From Acidobacterium sp. (GTDB lineage Bacteria; Acidobacteriota; Terriglobia; Terriglobales; Acidobacteriaceae): a stretch of 32,669 bases of DNA. Shown piece after piece: positions 1 through 6,621 of this stretch (positions are counted from its first letter, which is position 1; each line of letters opens with the position of its first letter). The notes beneath the pieces were generated by a model that worked only from the letters and a program-made list of their open reading frames with translations, was not told the DNA's origin and did no database searches. The translations under genes and the position numbers were made by a program. The DNA lies in assembly GCA_003131625.1 (NCBI GenBank), contig PKVY01000042.1:20883-53551 (forward strand), written 5' to 3'.

Positions 1-1
1 G

Positions 2-490
2 CTGCATGCGGTGCCCCTGCCGTGGCCGTGCTCCAACGCGCAATATGAGGCGGCGATGCGAGCGGCCTGCGACGCGGCGCTTGCCGAGGGCATCGAGGCG
101 ATTGCCTTTGGCGACCTGTTTCTGGAAGACGTGCGGCGCTATCGCGAGGAGCGGCTGGAAGGAACTGGCCTGAAGCCGGTCTTTCCGGTCTGGGGCAAGG
201 ACACGCGCCTGCTCGCCGAGGAGATGATCGCGGGGGGCCTGCGCGCGCGCATCGTGTGCGTCGATCCGAAAAAGCTGCCGGCGGAGTTTGCCGGGCGGGA
301 ATTCGATGTGGATTTTCTGCGCGATCTCCCCGAGGGAGTGGATCCCTGCGGCGAAAACGGGGAGTTTCACAGCGCGGTTTATGCGGGACCGATGTTTCGC
401 GAGCCGATTCCGATCGAGAGCGGGGAAGTGGTCGAGCGGGATGGATTTGTGTTTGCCGACGTGCGGCTGGCGGAGCTGGCGCCGGCGTAA
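2..490 (+). CDS. Diphthine-ammonia ligase-like ATP-binding protein (C-terminal part, 5' end outside window)
   Basis: The open frame enters from the left edge, so only about 163 C-terminal residues are present. The sequence LHAVPLPWPCSN followed by YEAAM, then a central AFGDLFLEDVRRYREE block and a GLKPVFPVWG block, is characteristic of the PF01902 family (Dph6/MJ0570-like adenine nucleotide alpha hydrolases). The PP-loop SGGKDS of this family lies in the N-terminal part and must be upstream of position 1. In eukaryotes and archaea the family makes diphthamide on EF-2; bacterial members have no firmly assigned substrate, so ATP-dependent amide ligation is only a family inference. A GTG at 11 could be read as a start, but the family match continues upstream of it. 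The next gene starts 33 bp downstream. Confidence 0.8.
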   Translation: MHAVPLPWPCSNAQYEAAMRAACDAALAEGIEAIAFGDLFLEDVRRYREERLEGTGLKPVFPVWGKDTRLLAEEMIAGGLRARIVCVDPKKLPAEFAGREFDVDFLRDLPEGVDPCGENGEFHSAVYAGPMFREPIPIESGEVVERDGFVFADVRLAELAPA

Positions 491-511
491 GCGGACGCCA
501 TCTCCCCGGAC

Positions 512-517
512 TACAAT
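512..517 (+). promoter_or_regulatory. Candidate -10 element (TACAAT), leaderless geometry
   Basis: TACAAT ends six bases before the ATG at 524. A sigma-70 -10 hexamer at this distance would put the transcription start at or next to the start codon, giving a leaderless mRNA. No clear Shine-Dalgarno sequence precedes this ATG, which fits. No convincing -35 hexamer is visible at 16-18 bp, so the call is weak. Confidence 0.3.
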
Positions 518-523
518 CGCCGC

Positions 524-811
524 ATGGTCATTCACACATTCGCGTTTCGCTGGAAACCCGGCGTTGCGGAGGAGCAGCGGCAGCGCGTGATCGACACCGT
601 GCGCAGCCTGCAGGGGAGGATTCCGGGCCTCGAGGAGACGTGGGTGGGCGTCAACTTCTCTCCGCGATCGCACGGCTACGAGCTGGGTGGGGTGATGAAG
701 TTCACGGATCGCGCCGCCCTCGCCGGGTATGGCGCGCATCCGGCGCATCAGGAGCTGCTGGCGTGGCTGATGCCGCTGATTCTGCCGATCGAAGTGGATT
801 TCGAAGCGTAG
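524..811 (+). CDS. Dabb-domain (stress-responsive A/B barrel) protein
   Basis: This 95-residue protein is about the size of a single dimeric alpha-beta barrel (Dabb, PF07876) unit. It opens with the typical first strand MVIHTFAFRWKPG, continues with an amphipathic helix (EEQRQRVIDTVRSLQG), and has the family's late HPAHQELL helix motif before a final strand. Dabb proteins are small cytoplasmic homodimers; some are cyclases in polyketide-type pathways, but most bacterial members have no known reaction, so none is assigned. The ATG at 524 is chosen because the first beta strand begins there. There is no obvious ribosome binding site, and a TACAAT hexamer six bases upstream suggests leaderless expression. 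nadB follows 67 bp downstream on the same strand. Confidence 0.75.
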   Translation: MVIHTFAFRWKPGVAEEQRQRVIDTVRSLQGRIPGLEETWVGVNFSPRSHGYELGGVMKFTDRAALAGYGAHPAHQELLAWLMPLILPIEVDFEA

Positions 812-878
812 ACGCGCCGCCTGCAAACGGACGCTGCATCGTTCCAGCGGCTTCGAAAATCCTATAGCCTGAAAGTTG

Positions 879-2483
879 ATGGCTGCAGTCGAGGAAACGG
901 ACTTCGTTATTGTAGGCGCGGGGATCGCGGGGCTGCGTGCCGCGATTGGCCTGGCTGCGGATGGCGCGCGCGTGCTGGTGGTGACGAAGGAAGCGCTCGA
1001 CGAATCGAACACTTACTATGCGCAGGGCGGAATTGCCGTTGCGATGAGCGGCGAGGAAGACGTCGCGCTGCATCTGGACGATACGGTGAATGCGGGCGAC
1101 GGCCTGGTAAACCGCGAGGCGGCGCGGGTGCTGGTGGAGGAAGGGCCGCTGCGCGTCGAGGAGCTGCTGCGCTGGGGAACGGAGTTCGACCGCGAAGGCG
1201 GGAAGCTGATGCTGACGCGCGAGGGCGCGCACAGCCGCAATCGGATTCTCCACGCGCACGGCGACGCAACGGGGGCGGAAATTGGACGGTCGCTCCTGCG
1301 CCATGCTCGGGCCGTCGAGAAGATCACGCTGCTGGAATGGACGACGACCACGGACCTGTTGATTGAGGACGGAGCGATTGCCGGTGTTGGCCTGCTCGAT
1401 CGCGACGGCCAGGGGACGCGGGCGCGAGCGCGCGCTGTGCTGCTGGCGAGTGGCGGCGCGGGACAGGTCTACAGCGATACGACGAATCCGGCAGTTGCGA
1501 CCGGCGACGGCATTGCGATGGCGTGGCGCGCCGGGGCCGAGATTGCCGACATGGAGTTCTACCAGTTCCATCCCACGGCGCTGAGTCTGCCGGGCGTGCA
1601 GCGCTTTCTGCTGTCGGAAGCGTTGCGCGGCGAAGGAGCGTACCTGCGGAATGCACGCGGGGAGCGCTTCATGGAGCGCTATCACCCGCTGCTGGAGCTG
1701 GCGCCGCGCGATGTGGTGGCGCGAGCGATCACACGCGAGGGGATGGGGCCGGCAGGCGAGGCGCTGCCTGTCTATCTCGACATGCGGCACGTGACGAAAG
1801 TCGATCCAGCGACGCGGTTTCCGGGGATTTCGAAATTCCTGGCCGAGCATGGACTGGCGTTGCGGCGCGACCTGATCCCGGTGCGCCCGGCGGCGCATTA
1901 TCTGATGGGCGGAGTGCGGACCGACGTGCATGGACGGACGTCGCTTCCCAGGCTATACGCGGCGGGCGAGGTGGCCTGCACGGGCGTGCATGGGGCGAAC
2001 CGACTGGCGAGCAATTCGTTGCTGGAGGGCCTGGTGTTTGGGGCGCGCGCAGCGGAGGCGATGCGAGTAGAGGCAGGGTACAGGGTACAGGGTGCAGGGT
2101 ACAGGGATGCCGTGCGGGGAGACACGCGCGCAGCCGGAAGCGACGACTCGGCGCGTGTGCTGCGTGAATTGCAGCAGACGATGTGGGAGAAGGCTGGTTT
2201 GCTGCGCGATGCGGAAGGCCTGGGGGAAGCGGGCGAAGCGATCCGCGCTTTTGAAGGCGAGAATCTGATGGGGTTCGATCGGCCGCAGGTGGAATTGCGA
2301 AATTTGCAGACGGTTGCGGCGTTGATTGTCCGCTCGGCACTGGCACGGCACGAGAGCCGGGGCGCACACTACCGCAACGACTTTCCGAAACGCGACGATG
2401 CGCAGTTCGGGAAGCATTCTCTGGTTTCGAAGGGCAGAGACGTGACGTTCGTCGATTTTCAGAGGACGGAAGCGCTCGCCTGA
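879..2483 (+). CDS. nadB: L-aspartate oxidase
   Basis: FAD enzyme that oxidises L-aspartate to iminoaspartate, the first step of de novo NAD synthesis; NadA, encoded at 6.6 kb, uses the product. The 534-residue length is normal. Visible features are the dinucleotide-binding GAGIAG at residues 13-18, the YYAQGGIAVAM substrate loop, HSRNRILHA and DATG of the flavin pocket, LRGEGAYLRN with the catalytic arginine region, and the C-terminal GEVACTGVHGANRLASNSLLEG flavin signature (only partly quoted here as separate blocks GEVACTGVHGANR and LASNSLLEG). The ATG at 879 is preferred over the TTG just before it at 876. A TATAGC hexamer lies 10 bases upstream, suggesting a very short leader. Unusually, five tandem heptamers (2073-2107) insert a GYRVQGA-type linker between the FAD part and the helical C-terminal domain. 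The gene ends 1 bp from the convergent neighbour. Confidence 0.95.
   Translation: MAAVEETDFVIVGAGIAGLRAAIGLAADGARVLVVTKEALDESNTYYAQGGIAVAMSGEEDVALHLDDTVNAGDGLVNREAARVLVEEGPLRVEELLRWGTEFDREGGKLMLTREGAHSRNRILHAHGDATGAEIGRSLLRHARAVEKITLLEWTTTTDLLIEDGAIAGVGLLDRDGQGTRARARAVLLASGGAGQVYSDTTNPAVATGDGIAMAWRAGAEIADMEFYQFHPTALSLPGVQRFLLSEALRGEGAYLRNARGERFMERYHPLLELAPRDVVARAITREGMGPAGEALPVYLDMRHVTKVDPATRFPGISKFLAEHGLALRRDLIPVRPAAHYLMGGVRTDVHGRTSLPRLYAAGEVACTGVHGANRLASNSLLEGLVFGARAAEAMRVEAGYRVQGAGYRDAVRGDTRAAGSDDSARVLRELQQTMWEKAGLLRDAEGLGEAGEAIRAFEGENLMGFDRPQVELRNLQTVAALIVRSALARHESRGAHYRNDFPKRDDAQFGKHSLVSKGRDVTFVDFQRTEALA
2073..2107 (+). repeat. Five tandem heptamers inside nadB
   Basis: Five consecutive units of the form RCAGGGW occur: GCAGGGT, ACAGGGT, ACAGGGT, GCAGGGT, ACAGGGA. 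Since 7 is not a multiple of 3, three units encode one seven-residue period, and gain or loss of one unit would shift the nadB frame. A closely related heptamer array lies at 10555-10589. The unit count is read directly; its instability is inference. Confidence 0.9.
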
Positions 2484-2484
2484 C

Positions 2485-3129
2485 TTATTTGTGCAGCAGT
2501 TTGAATGCGTGCGTCCACTCGTTCTTCGTAAACCCGAGGATGCACCACAGCATGCAGAGCGGCTCGATGGCGCGCGCGGCTTCCACCGTGCCCATGTCCG
2601 CGGTCTCCCAGCCAAACTGGTCGAGGATCCCGGTCACCGTTTTCTTGGCCGCGTCATTGTTGCCGCAGATGAACATGGTGGGCCGAACGCCGCCGCCGTA
2701 CTGCGGATTGACCATCTGCGGAGCGCCGACGGAGTTGAAGGCTTTGACCAGGTGCGCGTCGGGAAATTCCTTCTGCAGGTTCTCCATGAGCGACTCGTTG
2801 GGGCCGGTGCTGAACCGCAGAACGCCATGGTCCGGCGGCGCCTCCGCGATGGGGTTGCAGGTGTCGATCACGGTCTTGCCTTTGATATTGTCGTTGCCTG
2901 CACTGCGCAGCACAGCCGCCGCGGCATCGCCTTTAACCGCTAGGATGATGATTTCGGCGAAGGCTGCCGTTTCGCTGGAACTCCCGAGGCGCGCTTTGGG
3001 GTTGGCCTTGTTCCAGTCGGCGAGCTTCGCGGGCTCCCGCGTGCCGATCATCGCCTCATGTCCATGCTTGAGAAATCCAGCCGCGAGCGTTTGCCCCACG
3101 GCTCCCGATCCGAGAACGCCGACTTTCAT
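2485..3129 (-). CDS. NADPH:F420-type / NADP-dependent oxidoreductase with N-terminal Rossmann fold
   Basis: A 214-residue protein of the PF03807 (F420-dependent NADP oxidoreductase-like) family. The N-terminus MKVGVLGSGAVGQ has the GxGxxG nucleotide-binding motif at residues 7-12. It is followed by TREP in the position that usually contacts the 2'-phosphate of NADP, then KGKTVIDTCNP and LVKAFNSVGAPQM, both typical of the family. Archaeal members move hydride between F420 and NADPH. In bacteria without F420 the substrate is unknown, and nothing here shows an F420 pathway, so only a generic NADP(H) oxidoreductase is claimed. The start at 3129 follows GGAGG by seven bases; the TTG two codons upstream is less likely. 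The gene converges with nadB, only 1 bp separating the stops, leaving no room for a hairpin terminator between them. Confidence 0.8.
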   Translation of the reverse strand: MKVGVLGSGAVGQTLAAGFLKHGHEAMIGTREPAKLADWNKANPKARLGSSSETAAFAEIIILAVKGDAAAAVLRSAGNDNIKGKTVIDTCNPIAEAPPDHGVLRFSTGPNESLMENLQKEFPDAHLVKAFNSVGAPQMVNPQYGGGVRPTMFICGNNDAAKKTVTGILDQFGWETADMGTVEAARAIEPLCMLWCILGFTKNEWTHAFKLLHK

Positions 3130-3190
3130 AACCAATCCTCCTCACCAATGCAGAGAAACTATAACGCGACGAGATGAAAGCGGGAAACCA

Positions 3191-4075
3191 TCAGGCGGGG
3201 CGGCCGGGAGCGGCGGCGGGAAGAATCCGGCTGAGAACGGCGAAGATCGCGAGGATGGAGACGATCACCACAAGGGACGTTCCGGCAGGGATTTCGATCC
3301 AGCGCACGGCCAGCATTTTGAAAGCGACAAAGCCGAGGATGCAGGCGAGCCCGTAATGCAGCAGGTGGAAGCGGTCGAGCATGGAAGCGAGGGCGAAGTA
3401 GAGCGCGCGGAGGCCGAGGACGGCGAAGATATTCGAGGTGAAGGCGATCCAGAAGTTGCGGGTGACGGCCAGGACCGCGGGGATGGAATCGAGCGCGAAG
3501 ATCAGGTCGGTGGCCTCGACCGCGATGATGACCAGCAGAAGGGAAGAGAGCGCGAGGCGCGTGCCTTTTGCGTAGCGGAGACAGCAATCGCGAATCCAGC
3601 GGATGGGCCCGCGAGCCGTGGTCGCGCCGGGTTTGGTGAAGAGCAGGCGGATGGCGGCGAAGGCCAGCAACAAGCCGAAGGCGTACTGAACCCAGGCGAA
3701 GTGCGCGAGCAACGTGGTTCCCGTGGCGATGAGGAGGCCGCGCAGCACGATGGCGCCGAGGACTCCCCACAGCAGCACGCGTCGCTGCTGCTCCGCGCCG
3801 AGGTGGAAAGCGCGAAACAGTAACAGAAAGACGAACAAATTATCGATGCTGAGCGAGCCTTCGATCAGGTAGCCGGTGAGGAATTCGAGCGCCGGCTGTT
3901 TGCCGCTGGTGCGCGCCAGGTAGAGCGAGAAGGCGCAGGCAAGCAGGGCGAGAAACGCGGTCCAAAGCCAGGCGACGCGGGGGGATACGTTGCGGCCGCG
4001 ACGCTGCAGGAGCGCGAGGTCCACGATGAGCAGAGCGGCGACGAGCGAGAAGAAGGCGAGCCAGTGGTGGGGCAT
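3191..4075 (-). CDS. TerC/Alx-family integral membrane protein
   Basis: A 294-residue polytopic protein with about seven to nine hydrophobic segments. It carries the TerC (PF03741) signature acidic membrane motifs: SLSIDNLFVF around residues 73-82 and EATDLIFALDSIPAVLAV in the second half, with aspartates in predicted membrane helices. Family members include the E. coli Alx manganese exporter and TerC of tellurium-resistance loci; Bacillus members help metalate exported proteins. Metal-ion export, probably manganese, is a family inference. The next upstream gene ends 9 bp before its ATG, so it is probably the last gene of a tatB-tatC-peptidase-terC unit. No yybP-ykoY-like leader fits in the 9 bp gap. 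Confidence 0.88.
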   Translation of the reverse strand: MPHHWLAFFSLVAALLIVDLALLQRRGRNVSPRVAWLWTAFLALLACAFSLYLARTSGKQPALEFLTGYLIEGSLSIDNLFVFLLLFRAFHLGAEQQRRVLLWGVLGAIVLRGLLIATGTTLLAHFAWVQYAFGLLLAFAAIRLLFTKPGATTARGPIRWIRDCCLRYAKGTRLALSSLLLVIIAVEATDLIFALDSIPAVLAVTRNFWIAFTSNIFAVLGLRALYFALASMLDRFHLLHYGLACILGFVAFKMLAVRWIEIPAGTSLVVIVSILAIFAVLSRILPAAAPGRPA

Positions 4076-4084
4076 CGCGGGCGG

Positions 4085-4975
4085 CTAGCGTTGATCGAGG
4101 AGGCGAATGGTTTCGAGGATGGTGTCGCCGGCGATGGTCAGGCTCTTCGCGCTGAGCTTGTCCATGGTGTCCTCGGCGGTGTGCCAGTATGCGTTGTTGT
4201 AGCCGTAGTCCAGGTCGATGAGGTCGGCACAGGGCACGCCGCGATGGACGAAGGGCAGGTGATCGTCTTCGTCGGAGGTTTTGTTCTCGAAGAAATACGA
4301 CTGCCAGCCGTATTCGGACGCCGCCTGATAGATCAGGTCCTCGAGCCAGGGCGTGGAATTGAGGTCGCGCTGGATGTCGAGATCGCGATCGCCGAGCATG
4401 TCGGCGAGGATGAAGGCCTTGATGCGCTTCAGCGTGCCGTCTGCCTGCCATTTTTCGGCGAGATGCTTGCTGCCGTAAACGGAGTCGGCATCGGTCCAGC
4501 TTTTGATCGCTTCTTCGCCATCGGTGAAAAGCAGCCAGACGCTGTAGCCGTCGAGGGTTTTGCCGCGCAGGTAGTTGGCCATCTCGATCAGAAGGCCGGT
4601 GGTCGAGCCGCCGTCGTTGGCGCCGATGTAATGAATGTCGCGCAGCGGATAGTTGGTCTCGTAGTGCGAGGCGAGGACGATGACCCCGTCCTTCTTGCCC
4701 GGGAAACGCACGATGAAGTTGTGCATCTCCATGGGGCCGGCAGGCGTGTTGGTGGTGAAGGTGTCCTCTTCGAGCTGATCGCGGCGAAATTGGGTTTTCA
4801 GGAATGCTTCGGCTTTGGCGTGACCGGGGCTGCCGATCCAGCGCGGGCCGACGGCGACAAACTGGCGGGTGTAGTCGAGGGCGCGCTTGCCGTCAAATTG
4901 CGGCAGGCCCTGCGCGCGAGCGCTGGAAAGTGCCGCGGCAAGCAGGAGCGCAGCGAGGAGAGCGGATCGTCTCAC
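4085..4975 (-). CDS. Exported M28-family peptidase, glutaminyl-peptide cyclotransferase-like
   Basis: A 296-residue protein with a cleavable signal peptide (MRRS, a long Leu/Ala core, then SSARAQ at about residues 17-22). The rest is an M28 zinc-hydrolase fold of the QPCT type. Visible motifs are VLASHYET, the metal aspartate in GANDGGSTTG, the DGEEA glutamates, an aspartate in ADMLGDRDL and the final metal histidine in YWHTAEDTMDKL. QPCT-like members form N-terminal pyroglutamate, while others are aminopeptidases; the sequence alone does not choose. The GTG start at 4975 is preferred over an ATG at 5080 because it gives a proper signal peptide and overlaps the tatC stop as GTGA, the usual sign of translational coupling. 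The longer frame would run through tatC coding sequence. Confidence 0.82.
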   Translation of the reverse strand: MRRSALLAALLLAAALSSARAQGLPQFDGKRALDYTRQFVAVGPRWIGSPGHAKAEAFLKTQFRRDQLEEDTFTTNTPAGPMEMHNFIVRFPGKKDGVIVLASHYETNYPLRDIHYIGANDGGSTTGLLIEMANYLRGKTLDGYSVWLLFTDGEEAIKSWTDADSVYGSKHLAEKWQADGTLKRIKAFILADMLGDRDLDIQRDLNSTPWLEDLIYQAASEYGWQSYFFENKTSDEDDHLPFVHRGVPCADLIDLDYGYNNAYWHTAEDTMDKLSAKSLTIAGDTILETIRLLDQR

Positions 4976-5775
4976 GCGGCAGCCTTTGCGGCGCGTCTTT
5001 TGCGCGTCGCCGGGTGCACCATCCAGGACACACCGATGCCAAGGAGGTAGAGGACGAGCATGGGGCTGGCGAAAACGCACATGGTGAGCACGTCGGAGGT
5101 GGGCGTGATGATGGCCGCGATGATGAAGATGAGGAGAATGGCGTAGCGGAAGTTTTTCCAGAGGAACTTCGGGCTCACGATGCCGAACAAGGAGAGAAAC
5201 ATAATAAGGATGGGCAGCTCAAAGGTGATGCCGAGGCCGAGGATCACGGTGAGGAAGAGGTCGGTGTATTCGTTGATCTCGATGAGGGCGCGAAAATCCT
5301 GGTTGAAGCTCAGCAGAAAATCGAGCGAGCCGGGATAGACCCAGCGGTATCCGAAATACGCGCCTGCAAGGAACAGGCCGATCGTCGCCGACATGAAGGG
5401 GACGACGTAGCGGCGCTCGTTTTTGTAGAGGCCGGGCGAGATGAACAGCCACACTTCGTAGAGCACGAAGGGGCAGGCGAGGATGCAGCCCGCCATGAAG
5501 CTGATCTTCAGGTACATGTTAAAGGGGTCGATGGGGTTGTGATACACGAGCTGGGTGGGCAAGTGGTGCTTGGCCAGCGCGATGAGGATCGGCTTTTCCA
5601 TGAAGTAGTAAATCTTTTCGTGGAAGAACCACGCGATGAAGAAGCCGACGATAAGGTAGATGGCGGAGTGGATGATGCGGCGGCGCAGCTCGGCAAGATG
5701 CTCGAGCAGGCTCATGCCGGGGAGTTCGGCGCGCTCGGTGACGGCGGCGCGCGCGCGATCGACGAGGTCAACCAT
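4972..5775 (-). CDS. tatC: Twin-arginine translocase subunit TatC
   Basis: The 267-residue multispanning receptor of the Tat system, which recognises twin-arginine leaders of folded proteins. The cytoplasmic N-terminus contains SLLEHLAELRRRI, whose glutamate and arginines are the conserved signal-peptide contact region. It is followed by six hydrophobic segments, the conserved FELP in the fourth, and ITPTSD before the last segments. A basic C-terminal tail ends in Lys/Arg/Ala. The start overlaps the end of tatB by 8 bp and its stop overlaps the next gene by 4 bp, so tatB-tatC-peptidase are translationally coupled. The metallophosphoesterase at 22.2 kb has a Tat leader and is a likely client. 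Confidence 0.95.
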   Translation of the reverse strand: MVDLVDRARAAVTERAELPGMSLLEHLAELRRRIIHSAIYLIVGFFIAWFFHEKIYYFMEKPILIALAKHHLPTQLVYHNPIDPFNMYLKISFMAGCILACPFVLYEVWLFISPGLYKNERRYVVPFMSATIGLFLAGAYFGYRWVYPGSLDFLLSFNQDFRALIEINEYTDLFLTVILGLGITFELPILIMFLSLFGIVSPKFLWKNFRYAILLIFIIAAIITPTSDVLTMCVFASPMLVLYLLGIGVSWMVHPATRKRRAAKAAA

Positions 5776-6289
5776 GGTGCAGAGACTCGCTGGGTACAGC
5801 GGATTCGACGGTCTCGGCGCCGGTTGTAGCGGAGCCGGTGCCGTTGGTGTGCGCAGTCAGGTCGACCGGGGCCGGCGGTGCGGGAGCCGGGACGATGCCG
5901 GGGGCGATGGCGACTTCGGCGGGGGACGGCGTGACTTCGTGTGGATCCGTAGACGCGTTGGCTGGCTCAACCGGGGCTGCAAACGGGGCGCTCGTGCTTA
6001 CCGGCGTGCCCGTCGATGGGGGCAGGATGGTGGGCGAGGCGGCGTTCTCGGCGGTAGTCGCCGGCAGGGCCTCGGCGGTCTTCAGCGCCTGTTGCTCGGC
6101 GAGCTTCTTGCGCCGCTCCTCGTCCTCCATGTTGCGCAATTCTTCCTGAATCTGGAACTTGAACTCGTTGCTGGCGCGCCGAAACTCGGCGAGCAGCTTC
6201 CCGATGGTGCGCCCGATTTCCGGCAGCTTCTTCGGGCCGAAAAGCACCAGAGCCAGCAGGAAGATGAAGATGGAGTCGCCGAAATGCAT
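5768..6289 (-). CDS. tatB: Sec-independent translocase TatA/TatB-type subunit with long Pro/Ala tail
   Basis: A 173-residue protein beginning MHFGDSIFIFLLALVLFGP, the short transmembrane segment plus FGPKKLPEIGR hinge that defines TatA/B. An amphipathic helix and a charged, probably coiled-coil stretch (QEELRNMEDEERRKKL) follow up to about residue 70. Beyond that is about 100 residues of low-complexity Ala/Pro/Thr/Ser sequence, longer than most TatB tails. TatB and TatA cannot be separated safely; the length, the charged helix and the position immediately before tatC favour TatB. No second tatA is visible here, so this gene may serve both roles or tatA may be elsewhere. It is divergent from nadA across a 332-bp gap. 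Confidence 0.85.
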   Translation of the reverse strand: MHFGDSIFIFLLALVLFGPKKLPEIGRTIGKLLAEFRRASNEFKFQIQEELRNMEDEERRKKLAEQQALKTAEALPATTAENAASPTILPPSTGTPVSTSAPFAAPVEPANASTDPHEVTPSPAEVAIAPGIVPAPAPPAPVDLTAHTNGTGSATTGAETVESAVPSESLHHG

Positions 6290-6377
6290 GAATAGCTCAT
6301 GATACCCGCCGCGATTGACGGGTCACAAATGGGGCCCCACACGCCCGCTCGGTGAGCCTCCTGCCCCGCCAGGGGCA

Positions 6378-6406
6378 TTGATCCTTGTTGAAGCTGCGGT
6401 TAAACT
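6378..6406 (+). promoter_or_regulatory. Candidate nadA promoter
   Basis: TTGATC and TAAACT are separated by exactly 17 bp, a plausible sigma-70 pair. It lies upstream of the leader hairpin and the riboswitch, so transcription from here would include both. The hexamers are each only partial matches to consensus. Confidence 0.3.
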
Positions 6407-6424
6407 AATTGCATCGACAAGCCT

Positions 6425-6458
6425 TTGCGGGCTGCCGTTTTTGCGACGAAGCCCGCAA
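6425..6458 (+). other. Perfect 9-bp leader hairpin upstream of the NAD+ riboswitch
   Basis: TTGCGGGCT (6425-6433) and AGCCCGCAA (6450-6458) are exact reverse complements separated by a 16-base loop. It lies in the nadA leader, before the two aptamer-like domains, and is not part of the known nadA-motif consensus as I remember it. There is no T-run behind it, so it is not a standard terminator. Confidence 0.55.
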
Positions 6459-6479
6459 CCGGTGCGTCTAAGAAGTAGA

Positions 6480-6613
6480 GGCTGCAACATCCCCGTTGGC
6501 TGGGCGGGCTCCGATAGCCGCAGCGAGCTGACTGCATGCCGGGTTTGGCTTTCAACATCCCCGTCCAGATTGGTACGAGCCCATAAAGGCACGGGCCGAA
6601 ACGGACTGAAGGC
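6480..6613 (+). promoter_or_regulatory. NAD+-I (nadA motif) riboswitch, two tandem domains
   Basis: The same 12-mer, CAACATCCCCGT, occurs at 6485-6496 and 6553-6564, each within a similar fold. In domain 1, GTTGGC (6495-6500) pairs with GCTGAC (6527-6532, two G-U pairs), enclosing TGGGC, a small GGCT/AGCC hairpin and GCAGCGA (6520-6526). GGC at 6480 closes with GCC at 6538. In domain 2, GTCC (6563-6566) pairs with GGAC (6603-6606), and GCTTT (6548-6552) pairs with AAGGC (6609-6613). Both keep a TG dinucleotide between the inner and outer 3' arms. This matches the tandem nadA-motif RNA of Acidobacteriota, whose domain 1 binds the ADP part of NAD+. The last arm of domain 2 is part of the Shine-Dalgarno region (AAGGCGG) of nadA, so closing it should block translation when NAD+ is plentiful. 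The pairing is seen; the class assignment is from memory of the family. Confidence 0.85.
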
Positions 6614-6621
6614 GGCGTATC

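Noticed and set aside
702-1931. 409-codon minus-strand ORF across the nadB region
   Set aside because: Antisense shadow of nadB; Arg/His/Gln-rich with no family motif. nadB itself has complete enzyme signatures.
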